In this document: in pieces, positions 27,848 through 36,635 of the stretch
How the letters are laid out: each line of letters begins with the position of its first letter
How positions within the stretch are numbered: position 1 is the first letter of the stretch
DNA from: Leucobacter musarum subsp. musarum
GTDB lineage: Bacteria; Actinomycetota; Actinomycetes; Actinomycetales; Microbacteriaceae
DNA: 64,000 nucleotides
Reading direction: 5' to 3'
Assembly: GCF_001273845.1 (NCBI RefSeq)
Contig: NZ_JHBW01000087.1
Span: 682,001 to 746,000 of the forward strand
Position numbers and translations under genes: made by a program
The notes under the pieces: model-generated
Told to the model about the DNA's origin: nothing
What the model saw: the letters and a program-made list of their open reading frames with translations, nothing else
The model's database searches: none

Positions 27848-28512
27848 GCGGAGGCACTCTCTTCCGTGTCGGCGATTGAGGTGAGGATCGAGGTCAGCGC
27901 GCGATGCAGGTGCACGTGCGTGGCGTGGGCGGCGAGTTCGGCGTTGCCGTCGGCGATGGCGCGGGCGATGAGCGCGTGCTCGGCGACGGAGCTCATGAGC
28001 CGATCGTGGTTGTCTCGGGCGAGTCCGCGGGCGCGCACCAAATGCGTGCGCACCGGGCGCAGAGCCTGTGTGAGGTACGTGTTCTGCACGGCGGCATCGA
28101 TTGCGGCGTCGAAGCGCGCGATGAGCGCGTAGTAGTCATCGGTGCCCGCAGCCCCGTCGTCGGGGTGCGCGGCATCGAAGGCGTCGGCGATCTCGCGAAA
28201 CACCTGCGGGTCGCCGCGCTCGGCAGCGAGCCGGGCGGCCGCCTCTTCGAGCGCGCGCCGGGTCTCGAACAGCGCGCGCACATCGCCGGCGTCGAAGCCG
28301 GAAACGACCAGCACGCGCGCGGACTGCTGCGCGATCAGGCCGTCGGCAACCAGGCGCCCGATGGCCTCGCGCATCGGGGTGCGACTCACGCCCCGGCGAG
28401 CGGCCTGCTCGACCTCGCCGATCACGCTGCCGGGGCGGAGTGCCCCCGTCTGAATGTCGCGCAGGAGCTCGCGATACACCCGATCGCTCGTGCGCTCGCT
28501 GGGTCCCGTCAT
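27844..28512 (-). CDS. GntR-family (FadR/FCD subfamily) regulator of the prp operon
   Basis: 222 aa. N-terminal winged helix (about 8-72, with [19 protein letters not shown]) and C-terminal all-helical FCD ligand domain with the metal-type His/Asp pattern near 110-210. First gene of the operon GntR-prpD-prpB-prpC-hydratase. Its -10 hexamer (TACGCT, 28519-28524) lies six bases from ATG 28512 and overlaps a CGTATACA operator candidate, so autorepression is likely; methylcitrate or a related acid would be the inducer (inference). Confidence 0.88.
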   Translation of the reverse strand: MTGPSERTSDRVYRELLRDIQTGALRPGSVIGEVEQAARRGVSRTPMREAIGRLVADGLIAQQSARVLVVSGFDAGDVRALFETRRALEEAAARLAAERGDPQVFREIADAFDAAHPDDGAAGTDDYYALIARFDAAIDAAVQNTYLTQALRPVRTHLVRARGLARDNHDRLMSSVAEHALIARAIADGNAELAAHATHVHLHRALTSILTSIADTEESASA

Positions 28513-28518
28513 ACCGCT

Positions 28519-28524
28519 AGCGTA
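28519..28524 (-). promoter_or_regulatory. -10 element of the GntR-prp operon (leaderless type)
   Basis: TACGCT on the minus strand, six bases before ATG 28512, overlapping the first operator candidate by four bases. Confidence 0.55.
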
Positions 28525-28528
28525 TACA
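28521..28528. promoter_or_regulatory. Candidate GntR operator 1
   Basis: CGTATACA, with GTATAC at its core and flanking CTAG repeats (28517-28520 and 28531-28534). It covers the promoter of the GntR-prp operon. Confidence 0.5.
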
Positions 28529-28572
28529 AACTAGCCCCATTGCGCCAGATCTCTGGCTCATAATTCGCCGAG

Positions 28573-28580
28573 TGTATACG
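28573..28580. promoter_or_regulatory. Candidate GntR operator 2
   Basis: TGTATACG, the exact inverse of operator 1, 44 bases further upstream and just before the stop of the YhgE/Pip gene. Two matched half-sites at this spacing suggest cooperative binding or looping. Confidence 0.45.
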
Positions 28581-28595
28581 CAGCGCGTGCGTTCG

Positions 28596-30491
28596 CTACC
28601 CGATCAGGCTGGGCTGCAGGTCTTTCAGCGTGCGCGAGCGCAACGTCTTCGCTACCCCGAGCGCCGAGATCAGCACCGCGATCACGAGCACCAGGCCGAG
28701 CTTCAACGCCTCACTGGCCGCGTCGGCGAGATCACCGCCGTACATGAGCTGCCGCAGCCCGTCGACCGCGAACGACATGGGCAGGTAGTGGTGCAGCGTC
28801 GCAAGCGGAGCGGGCAGCGTCTGCCAGGGGAACGTGCCGCCCGCGGTGACGAGCTGCACCACCATGAGTACCAGGCCGAGGAACTGCCCCACGCTGCCGA
28901 GCCACACGTTCAGCGCGAGGATGATCGCGGCGAACGTCGCCGACGCGAGCGCGATAGTGCCGTAGGCCGCGACGGGGTGCGAGAAGTCGAACCTCAGCGC
29001 GAACGCCACGATCGCGAACAGCGCGAGCATCTGCGTCGCTCCGAGCAGTGCGGGCGTGGCCCAGCCCGCGATCGTGATGCGCAGCGGCGTGTGCAGCGCG
29101 GTGACCGCGCGACGCGAAACCGGCTTCAGAATCAGGAACAGCGCATAGATGCCGATCCAGGCCGCCAGGCTCATGAAGAACGGCGCGAGCCCGGCACCGT
29201 AGCTGCCCGCGGACGTCACGCGACTCGTCTGCACGTCGACCGGTTGCGCGATGTTCTTGGCCTGATCGGCACGGAGTTCGGCCGAGCTATCCGGAAGCTT
29301 CTTCACGCCATCGGCGAGCCCGTCGCGCAGCTGCCCGGCGCCGTCGGTGAGCGTGCCGAGACCGGCCTGGAGCTCTCCCGAACCCGAGACGAGCTGCGCG
29401 AGCCCGTCGTCGAGCGCCACGGAACCATCGGCGGCCGAGGAGATGCCGCTCGTCAACTGCGGCGTGGCATCCGCGAGCTGTCGCGAGCCGTCGGCGACCT
29501 GCTGCGCACCGCTCGCGAGCGTGTCGAGCTGCGCGCTCGCGCCCTGCACCTGGGCGTTCACGTTCGTGAGGTCGCCGCCGACCCGATCCATCGCCGCACT
29601 CACGCGGTCGATGACGCTCTGATCGACCCCCGCATCGGTCAGATCTTGCAGGATCGCGGTGCGATCCCCCGCGAGCGCGTCGACGGCCTGCTGGCTGAGC
29701 CCGGCCGCATCGCGGCCGTACTGGGCGACCGTCGCGTTCCCGGCGGCGACCTGCGCCGCCCCGCTCGCGAGTGCCTCTGTGTTCTCGGGCAGGGATGCGG
29801 TCGCGTCGCGCAACTGGCCGAGACCGGTCGCGAGCTGCGAGGAGCCGTCTTTCGCCTGCTGTGCACCCTCGTGCAGCTTTCCGGCGCCATCTTCTGCACT
29901 CTGCGCCCCGTCGGTGAGCTTCGTGGCGCCGTCGCGCGCCTCGATCAGCGAGCCACGGATCTCCGCGATCCCGTCGAGCAGCGACTTCGCCGCCTCGCGG
30001 TTCACCGACTGCACGATTTGCTTCTGAATGCGCTGCACCGCCTGCTCGCCGATCGTGGTCGCGAGGTAGCTGTTGGCGTCGTTCGTGGTGAGCACGACCT
30101 CGGCTCGGTGTGGGTCGTCCGTCTGCGACGACTGCAGCGATTCCGAGAAGTCTTTCGGCAGCGTTACGACGAAGTCGTACACCCCGTTATTCACACCCGT
30201 TTCGGCGTCGTTCTCGCTCACCTCGTGCCAGTCGAAGCTGCCGTCTTCGACGAGGTTCTTCGCGACCTCGTCGCCGATGACGCGTACGTCGTCACCTTGC
30301 TTCACGCCCTGATCGGAGACGACCAGCGCGACGGGCACCTGGTTGAGCTTGGCGTAGGGATCCTGATTCGCCCACAGGTAGAGGCCGCCGTAGAGCAACG
30401 GCACGCACATTAGCGCGACGAACGCGAGACGCGCCATCTTCGTCGCCCACAGGCGCGCGAACTCGGCCCGAATCATCTGCGGAATCTTCAC
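28596..30491 (-). CDS. YhgE/Pip domain membrane protein
   Basis: 631 aa. One N-terminal helix (about 18-37) precedes a large extracytoplasmic domain (about 40-395) and five or six C-terminal helices (about 400-620) of ABC-2-membrane type. The external domain contains repeated heptad-like units rich in L, G, A, Q and D (for example LHEGAQQAKDGSSQLATGLG), typical of YhgE/Pip proteins and predicted coiled coil. Related proteins serve as phage receptors or in type VII-associated export. The GTG start overlaps the stop of the ATPase-like gene (GTGA). Confidence 0.85.
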   Translation of the reverse strand: MKIPQMIRAEFARLWATKMARLAFVALMCVPLLYGGLYLWANQDPYAKLNQVPVALVVSDQGVKQGDDVRVIGDEVAKNLVEDGSFDWHEVSENDAETGVNNGVYDFVVTLPKDFSESLQSSQTDDPHRAEVVLTTNDANSYLATTIGEQAVQRIQKQIVQSVNREAAKSLLDGIAEIRGSLIEARDGATKLTDGAQSAEDGAGKLHEGAQQAKDGSSQLATGLGQLRDATASLPENTEALASGAAQVAAGNATVAQYGRDAAGLSQQAVDALAGDRTAILQDLTDAGVDQSVIDRVSAAMDRVGGDLTNVNAQVQGASAQLDTLASGAQQVADGSRQLADATPQLTSGISSAADGSVALDDGLAQLVSGSGELQAGLGTLTDGAGQLRDGLADGVKKLPDSSAELRADQAKNIAQPVDVQTSRVTSAGSYGAGLAPFFMSLAAWIGIYALFLILKPVSRRAVTALHTPLRITIAGWATPALLGATQMLALFAIVAFALRFDFSHPVAAYGTIALASATFAAIILALNVWLGSVGQFLGLVLMVVQLVTAGGTFPWQTLPAPLATLHHYLPMSFAVDGLRQLMYGGDLADAASEALKLGLVLVIAVLISALGVAKTLRSRTLKDLQPSLIG

Positions 30492-31189
30492 GCCTCATCC
30501 TCCACGTGCTGCGTCAGCGCACGCGTGCGCGATGACGTCTCCTCGGTGATCGCGACGAACTCGCGCAGCGGCATGACTTCACCCGTGCCCCACCCGTCGG
30601 GGTGCGCAGCGATTGCCGCTCGCGCGGCGCGGCCGGCGATCACCAGCACCGCGGCACCGGCGTCAGCGAGTTCGCAGGCGGTGCGCCACCACTCCTCGGG
30701 GTCTCCCCCGTGGCGGTCGGGCGACACGAGCACGATGCCCTCGACGCCCGGTCGCTGCAGCGCCAGCTCGCACAGCGCCCGCACCCGGTCGCCCGGCGCG
30801 AGATCACCGATGGGGAGCCGCGCGTGATGGCGCAGTCCCAGGCGCTCGAGCTCGCGGCGCACCGCCGGAGGGCCGCCGAACTTGCCCGCGAACATGAGCT
30901 CCTCCGCGACGACGTCGGCTAGCAGAACGTCGCTGTGCGGCTCGCTGACGTCGGGGGCGTCGACAAGCGCGATCCGGCGCCGCAATTGCTTCGCGTCAGG
31001 AACGTCGTCGATCGCGACCTCGCCACTGTCGGGCTTCATGCGCCCGGTGACGATCAGGCCGAGCACGGTTGGGCGCTGGGCCGTCTCGGCTTCCACGAAC
31101 ACCGCTGTGCCCGATGACATCGTCACATCGCTCGGCGGGAGCGCCCGCCCACCCGGTCCTTTGCTGACCGCCGTCGCCCGCACCCGCAT
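30488..31189 (-). CDS. Degenerate ABC-ATPase-like protein paired with YhgE/Pip
   Basis: 233 aa from ATG 31189. The outline of an ABC nucleotide-binding domain remains (VTGRMKPDSGEVAIDDVPD; RIALVDAPD at the Q-loop position), but Walker A is replaced by VFVEAETAQRPTV (residues about 30-42), the signature by LAPGDRVR and Walker B by IVLVSPDRH, so ATP binding or hydrolysis is unlikely. ATG 31189 has GGAG eight bases upstream; a TTG start at 31219 is possible. It is coupled to the YhgE/Pip gene. Probably a structural or regulatory partner; function unknown. Confidence 0.7.
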   Translation of the reverse strand: MRVRATAVSKGPGGRALPPSDVTMSSGTAVFVEAETAQRPTVLGLIVTGRMKPDSGEVAIDDVPDAKQLRRRIALVDAPDVSEPHSDVLLADVVAEELMFAGKFGGPPAVRRELERLGLRHHARLPIGDLAPGDRVRALCELALQRPGVEGIVLVSPDRHGGDPEEWWRTACELADAGAAVLVIAGRAARAAIAAHPDGWGTGEVMPLREFVAITEETSSRTRALTQHVEDEA

Positions 31190-31278
31190 CAGTCCGTCTC
31201 CGTCCTGTTCGATCCTCAACCCTGCGAGTGTAGTCCTCTCTTACCGCGCACGCGCGTCAGGTGAACGGGCGTTCGAGT

Positions 31279-32184
31279 TCACAGGTCGTCGATGACGATT
31301 TTGTGCATCTGGAGCAGGTGTTCGAACGCGTTTGGGCGTTCCATGAGCTCCCCCATGTTCGCCGGGACGATCTGCCAACTCACCCCGAACTCGTCGGCCA
31401 ACCAGCCGCACTGCTCCGCCTCGGGCACCGCCGAGAGCGCGTCCCAGATGCGATCGATCTCCGCCTGATCGGCGCAGTGCACCTCGAGGGAGACGCCACA
31501 GGTGAACGAGAAATCTTGCTCGACACCCGAGTCCATCGCCCCGAATGTCTGCCCCTGAATGCGGAATTCGCTGTACATGAGCGCCTCGGGAGTCGCCGGC
31601 CCTTGCGCCTCGCCGTAGGGGTATGCGCCGCCCGCCTCGAACTCGGGGAACACCTCGGCGTACTTCGCTCGGGCCTCGCCTGCGCGATTCTGGGCCGCAC
31701 CGCCGAAGAGCAGCGAGGGAATCACAAAAGCACCGTCGTCGCGCACCGGGTCGGCGAGACCCAACTGCCAGCTCACGCCGTAGCGATCCTGCACCCAGCC
31801 GTAGTAATCGCTGAACGGGTACTCGTCGAGTGCCATCAGCACGGTCGCCCCGGGCTGCAGCCCGACCCACACACGGTCAAGCGCCTCACGCGCCTGCTCG
31901 ACGCTGCCGAAGCGATCCGCACCGAACATCAGAAAAAACGAAATCGACGGATTCGGTGAGAACTCGTCGCCCGCGTTCACCAGGGTCAACCGGTATCCGG
32001 CGACGTTCACCGCGACCGTGAGCGGCAGCCCGGCGAACGGTTCTTGAAAATCGAGCAGCCCGGTCTGCGGGTAGCGCGACTCGACCTCGGTCGTGGTGTC
32101 GGGAAGCACGTCGGCGTAGAACTGACCGACCTCCTCCGCGTTTCGCGTGCACCAGATGTTCGGCACGATGAACTGGTCGGTCAT
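31279..32184 (-). CDS. Two-domain VOC-fold protein (PhnB-like)
   Basis: 301 aa made of two homologous halves (about 1-145 and 150-301). Each begins with a PhnB/3-demethylubiquinone-methyltransferase-like pattern (IVPNIWCTRNAEEVGQFYADV; PSLLFGGAAQNRAGEARAKYAEV) and ends with DRYGVSWQ or DEFGVSWQ. This fold covers glyoxalases, dioxygenases and antibiotic-binding proteins; no substrate can be named. ATG 32184 is chosen because it starts the first VOC unit; the longer frame adds low-complexity sequence. Confidence 0.78.
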   Translation of the reverse strand: MTDQFIVPNIWCTRNAEEVGQFYADVLPDTTTEVESRYPQTGLLDFQEPFAGLPLTVAVNVAGYRLTLVNAGDEFSPNPSISFFLMFGADRFGSVEQAREALDRVWVGLQPGATVLMALDEYPFSDYYGWVQDRYGVSWQLGLADPVRDDGAFVIPSLLFGGAAQNRAGEARAKYAEVFPEFEAGGAYPYGEAQGPATPEALMYSEFRIQGQTFGAMDSGVEQDFSFTCGVSLEVHCADQAEIDRIWDALSAVPEAEQCGWLADEFGVSWQIVPANMGELMERPNAFEHLLQMHKIVIDDL

Positions 32185-32383
32185 GATCCGTTCCTTTCGG
32201 CTCCGCTGCCTTGCTGCGCACCCGATCCGTGTACCGGGCACCGTCGCGCTGCTCCCAGTATCGGCCCGCTGCTGCCCCGCGACAAGGGGTCAGCGGGTGT
32301 CCGACCGGTGACAATTCGCGGGTGGCGCGGCACAATGTGGGCAGAGGTCCGCTTCCGGATCTCCCGAGCTGCAAGGAGACCCC

Positions 32384-32815
32384 ATGTCCATCAGCCTCAA
32401 TCCCTACCTCAACTTTCACGGCACCGCGCGCGAGGCCCTCGAGTTCTACCACTCGGTGCTCGGCGGCGAGATCCGCATCATGCAGTACGACGCGATTCCC
32501 GGCATGATGGGCGACCCGGCCGAGGCCGAGAAGATCATGCACGGCCAGATCGACACCCCCGATGGTCTCACGATCATGGCCGCCGACTACCCCGCGTCGA
32601 TGTCGGAGCTTCCCGACGCGGCCAAGCCGGGCAACTCCGTCTGTATCTCGGGCGACGACGATGCCCGCATTCGCGCGCTCTGGGACGGCATCTCGCAGGG
32701 CGCGGAGATTCGTGAGCCGTTCGCTCAGGCGCCGTGGGGTGACACGTTCGGCATGCTCGAAGACCGATTCGGCGTGCCGTGGATGTTCAGTCTCGCGCCG
32801 AAGGCTGCAGACTGA
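32384..32815 (+). CDS. VOC-fold protein (PhnB-like)
   Basis: 143 aa single VOC unit: ISLNPYLNFHGTAREALEFYHSVLGG at the N-terminus and DTFGMLEDRFGVPWMF at the C-terminus, the arrangement of PhnB-type proteins. The role is unknown. An AAGGAG ribosome site precedes the ATG by six bases. The 199-base divergent region upstream holds its promoter and that of the two-domain VOC gene; I see no clear -10. It converges on the NmrA-like gene. Confidence 0.78.
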   Translation: MSISLNPYLNFHGTAREALEFYHSVLGGEIRIMQYDAIPGMMGDPAEAEKIMHGQIDTPDGLTIMAADYPASMSELPDAAKPGNSVCISGDDDARIRALWDGISQGAEIREPFAQAPWGDTFGMLEDRFGVPWMFSLAPKAAD

Positions 32816-32821
32816 ACGCGG

Positions 32822-33577
32822 TCAGGATCGCGTCGGCTGCGCACTGAGCCACGCGTCGAAGGCGGGCCCCGCGATCTCGGCATGGGCGGGGTCGCTCGGT
32901 AGGATGCTGCCGTCTCGGAGCGCCCGGCCGAACCCGCCCGGCAGCGGCAGCTCGATCACGCGCGCGCCGTCCCCGCGGTGTGCGAGCAGCGCCCGCATCA
33001 TCTGCGCCATCCGCTCCTCGCGGGGGCCGACCAGATCGGGCGCGAGCCCGACGGGCTCCCCCACCGCAAGCGCGACCAGGTGCTCGGCCACGGTGCGCGC
33101 GGCGATCGGTTGCGAGCGCATGGCGGGCGCGCCAACCCACGGGCCGAGCCGCATGCGGTCGATCATCTGCGCCGCGAACTCGTGGAACTGGGTCGCGCGC
33201 AGCACGCTCCAGGGCACTGTGCCGGCGGTCACCGCAGTCTCCTGCACGGCCTTCCCGGCGTAGTAGCCGTGCGGGGCGCGATCGACGCCCACGATCGACA
33301 GCGCGACATGGTGGCGCACGCCCGCAGCGGCGCCCGCCGCCAGCAGCGCAGCGCTCGCTGCGGCGAAGAATGCTCGTGACTTCGCGGCCGACGTCGTGGT
33401 CGTGCCCGACGCATCGATCACCGCGTCGACGCCGGTGAGGTCGAGGCCAGCGCCCGACACCAGATCGACGCCGCTCGCACGAGACAGCACGCGCACGTCG
33501 AAGCCCTGCTCACGAGCCACCTCAACCACGTGGGTGCCGACCGTGCCGGTGCCGCCGGCTACTGCGATGATACTCAC
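32822..33577 (-). CDS. NmrA-like NAD(P)-binding protein
   Basis: 251 aa atypical short-chain-dehydrogenase fold. Dinucleotide motif AVAGGTGTVGTHVV at residues about 4-17 and no YxxxK catalytic pair of classical SDRs; GYYAGKAVQE occupies the region. Such proteins act as redox sensors or nucleoside-diphosphate-sugar epimerase relatives. GTG 33577 overlaps the stop of the upstream VOC gene (GTGA) and removes a basic, unlikely extension. Confidence 0.78.
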   Translation of the reverse strand: MSIIAVAGGTGTVGTHVVEVAREQGFDVRVLSRASGVDLVSGAGLDLTGVDAVIDASGTTTTSAAKSRAFFAAASAALLAAGAAAGVRHHVALSIVGVDRAPHGYYAGKAVQETAVTAGTVPWSVLRATQFHEFAAQMIDRMRLGPWVGAPAMRSQPIAARTVAEHLVALAVGEPVGLAPDLVGPREERMAQMMRALLAHRGDGARVIELPLPGGFGRALRDGSILPSDPAHAEIAGPAFDAWLSAQPTRS

Positions 33578-33987
33578 GCGCGTGCTCCTGTCTCGGCGTC
33601 GTATCCGATCAACCACCGAACTCCGAACTGGTCGACGACCTGGCCGTCGCTCGCACCCCAGGGGCGCGATTCGAGCGGAAGGATCACCCGACCGGTGGCC
33701 CCCAGCTCGTCGAACCAGCGGTGCAGTGTCTCGGGTTCCGCGGCGCCGAGCAAGGCGAAGAACATCCCGCCCATGTGCACGGCGTCTTCGTCAGGCCCGG
33801 CATCGGCGGCGTACACCGTGACGGGACCGGTGAGCGTGGCGTGGGCGATCGCGTCGCCAGGGCCGTCTTTGCGCCCGAACTCGGCGAAGGTGTGCGACTG
33901 CAGCTCACCGCCGAACACCGTACGGTAGTGCGCGAGCGCTTCGGCGGCGTTGCCCGGGAACAGCAGGTAGGGGGTCAGACCCGCCAT
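33574..33987 (-). CDS. VOC-fold protein (PhnB-like)
   Basis: 137 aa. AGLTPYLLFPGNAAEALAHYRTVFGG and ASDGQVVDQFGVRWLIGYD are the PhnB-type ends. ATG 33987 has a near-ideal GGAGGAAGTG ribosome site, which decides against the earlier ATG. It is translationally coupled to the NmrA-like gene and lies 38 bases after pheT on the same strand. Function unknown; third VOC gene in 3 kb. Confidence 0.78.
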   Translation of the reverse strand: MAGLTPYLLFPGNAAEALAHYRTVFGGELQSHTFAEFGRKDGPGDAIAHATLTGPVTVYAADAGPDEDAVHMGGMFFALLGAAEPETLHRWFDELGATGRVILPLESRPWGASDGQVVDQFGVRWLIGYDAETGARA

Positions 33988-34025
33988 CACTTCCTCCAGT
34001 TCCCGGGGCACGCCGTGCCGCGTCG

Positions 34026-36635
34026 TTAGTCGCGCAGTTTCGCGTCGAACGCGAGCTCGGCCGCCGCGACGCCCGCGAGCTTGGCCTCGCTGGCTTCCTC
34101 GGCCTTGAGCGTGCGATCTTCGGCCCGGAAGCGCAGCGCGAACGTCAGCGCCTTCGTGCCGGGCTCGATGCCCGTACCGCGGTAGTCGTCGACGATGCGC
34201 GCAGTCTCGAGCAGCTCGCCGGCCCCCGCAGCGACGACCGCGAGCACGTCGCCCGCGGCGATGTCTTCGGCGACGACCATCGTCAGGTCTTGGGTCGCGG
34301 CCGGATACGTCGACAGTTGCGCCGTCTCGGGCTGGCGCGGGGCCAGCTCGATGATGCGCTCGAGGTCGAGCTCGAAGGCGGCAACGGCACCGGGCAGGTG
34401 ATGCTCGGCGACGAGCTCGGGCAGCAGCTCGCCGGCGACGCCCACGACGACGAGGCCACCCTCGTCACCGTCGACATCGGAACCGTCGGTCACGCGGATC
34501 GCCAATTCGGCGGTGCGGCCCGGGTGGAAGGCACGGTGCGCGCCCTGCGCGACCACGAGCTCGGCCGAGACCGCGCCGGCAATCGTGCGCGCCGCGTCCA
34601 GTGCGTCGCTCCAGTCGAACGCACGGGGCGCCTCGCCCGGCTGTTTCGCAACTGCGTCGCCGAGTAACAGGCCGGCGGCGCGGCGCGGCTGCGACGGAAT
34701 CGAGGCGTTCACCTCGGCCAGAACCTCTGCCGAGGGGCGCTCCGCAAGCGGCGGAACGGACTGCGTGCCCAGCGCTTCGCCGGTCGCTCGCGGTTCGAAC
34801 ACGAGCCCGAACTCGACCAGACCGAGGTCGGTGAGCCCGCGCGACACGTTGCGCTGGGCCGCGGTGACGAGACCCGGCAGCAGCGAGCGGCGCAGGAATG
34901 GCGACTGCGCGTCGAGCGCGTTCGCCAGCTTGATCGCCGCTATCGGTGCAGCAGCGGAGTCTGCTGCAACGGCTGCCGACTCCGCGGTCTGCAGCTCGGC
35001 ACCCGCGCCGAACGCGTCGAGCTGCGAACGTGAGACGAAGGGGTAGCTCTGCACCTCGTCCAGGCCGGCCGCAGTGATCGTGTCGGCGGCGCGGCGACGG
35101 AGGCGCTGCTCGCGCGTGAGCCCGCGACCGGCGGGTGCGATCGGCAGCACCGACGGAATGCGATCGTAGCCGACGATGCGCGCCACCTCTTCGACCAGGT
35201 CGGCCGGGCGACTGAGATCCGAGCGCCAGCTGGGGACGGTCACCACGAGCACGCCGTCGGTGTCGGCGGTGATGCTGCAGCCGATCGTCTGGATCGCGAC
35301 ACGCGCCTCATCGTCGGTGTAGTCCGTGCCGAGCAGCCCGTTGACCCGCGCCAGGGGCAGCCGCACCTCGGCAGGCTGCCAGTCGGCGACGAGTTCAGAA
35401 CCCAGCGCGTCAGCGGTGCCGCCGGCGAGTTCGACAAGCAGATCGACCATGCGCTGTGCGGCGGCGCGCGCCACGAGCGGGTCGACCCCGCGCTCGAAGC
35501 GCTTCGACGCCTCGCTCGGCAGCTTGTGGCGACGCGCGGTGCGCGCAATCGACACCGGATCAAACGTGGCGGCCTCGACGAGCACGTCGACGGTCGAGGC
35601 GTCGGCCTTCGTCGATTCGCCGCCCATGACGCCAGCGAGCCCGATGACCCCAGACTCGTCGGTGATGACGAGATCTTCGACGTGCAGCGTGCGCTCTTGA
35701 CCGTCGAGTGTGACGAGCGTCTCGCCCGCGGCGGCACGGCGCACGGTGATGCCACCGGTGAGCTTTGCGAGATCGTAAGCGTGCAGCGGCTGGCCGAGTT
35801 CGAGCATCACGTAGTTGGAGATGTCGACCTCGAGCGAGAGCGAGCGGATGCCCGCGAGCTGCAGGCGCGACACCATCCAGGGCGGGGTCGGGCGCGACTG
35901 ATCGATGCCGCGCACCACGCGCGTCACGAACCCGCTGGCGCCCACGCGGCCGCGAATCGGCGCCTGATCGTCGATGGCGACGGCGAAACCCGACGCCGAC
36001 ACGGGCGTCACGGTTGACGCCGGGTCGGTGAACGAGGCCCCGGTGGCGTGCGCGTACTCACGGGCGACGCCGCGAATCGAGAAGGCGTACCCGCGATCAG
36101 GGGTGACGTTGATCTCCACCGCCGTGTCAGAGAGCCCGAGCAGCGCCTTCGCGTCTGCGCCGACCTCGGGGTCGAGCCCGAGGCGCGACAGCACGATGAT
36201 GCCGTCGTGGTCGTCGCCGAGCGAGAGCTCGCGCGCCGAGGCGATCATGCCGTCTGACGTGTGCCCGTAGGTCTTGCGCGCGGAGATCTCGAATCCTCCG
36301 GGCAGCACGGCGCCAGGCAGCGAGACGACGACCTTGTCACCGGCCTCGAAGTTGTGTGCGCCGCAGACAATGCCGCGCACGTCGGCTCCACCATCGGCGG
36401 CCTCGAGCCCCTCGGGAGCGACGCGCACCTGGCACCAATTCACGGTCTTGCCGTTCGAGTGCTCCTCGGGCTCGCGCGAGAGCACCTCGCCGACCACCAC
36501 GGGGCCGGTCACCTCAAAGCGGCGGATCGACTCCTCTTCGAAGCCCACGCGCACGAGATCGGCGTGCACCTGCTCGGGGGTGACGTTCTCGGGAAGCGAG
36601 ACGACCTCGCCGAGCCAACTGAGCGGAACGCGCAT
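34026..36635 (-). CDS. pheT: Phenylalanine--tRNA ligase beta subunit
   Basis: 869 aa. N-terminal tRNA-binding EMAP-like domain (about 40-150), B3/B4 editing region, B5 domain and C-terminal FDX-ACB anticodon domain (about 775-869) are in the usual order and length. It forms the alpha2beta2 enzyme with PheS. ATG 36635 overlaps the pheS stop (TAATG) and gives MRVPLSWLGE, a common PheT start; the longer open frame runs back into pheS. Confidence 0.95.
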   Translation of the reverse strand: MRVPLSWLGEVVSLPENVTPEQVHADLVRVGFEEESIRRFEVTGPVVVGEVLSREPEEHSNGKTVNWCQVRVAPEGLEAADGGADVRGIVCGAHNFEAGDKVVVSLPGAVLPGGFEISARKTYGHTSDGMIASARELSLGDDHDGIIVLSRLGLDPEVGADAKALLGLSDTAVEINVTPDRGYAFSIRGVAREYAHATGASFTDPASTVTPVSASGFAVAIDDQAPIRGRVGASGFVTRVVRGIDQSRPTPPWMVSRLQLAGIRSLSLEVDISNYVMLELGQPLHAYDLAKLTGGITVRRAAAGETLVTLDGQERTLHVEDLVITDESGVIGLAGVMGGESTKADASTVDVLVEAATFDPVSIARTARRHKLPSEASKRFERGVDPLVARAAAQRMVDLLVELAGGTADALGSELVADWQPAEVRLPLARVNGLLGTDYTDDEARVAIQTIGCSITADTDGVLVVTVPSWRSDLSRPADLVEEVARIVGYDRIPSVLPIAPAGRGLTREQRLRRRAADTITAAGLDEVQSYPFVSRSQLDAFGAGAELQTAESAAVAADSAAAPIAAIKLANALDAQSPFLRRSLLPGLVTAAQRNVSRGLTDLGLVEFGLVFEPRATGEALGTQSVPPLAERPSAEVLAEVNASIPSQPRRAAGLLLGDAVAKQPGEAPRAFDWSDALDAARTIAGAVSAELVVAQGAHRAFHPGRTAELAIRVTDGSDVDGDEGGLVVVGVAGELLPELVAEHHLPGAVAAFELDLERIIELAPRQPETAQLSTYPAATQDLTMVVAEDIAAGDVLAVVAAGAGELLETARIVDDYRGTGIEPGTKALTFALRFRAEDRTLKAEEASEAKLAGVAAAELAFDAKLRD

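Noticed and set aside
31190-31219. TTG start for the ABC-ATPase-like gene
   Set aside because: TACACT lies seven bases before it, so transcription may begin there, but TTG is a poor leaderless start and ATG 31189 has a GGAG ribosome site.
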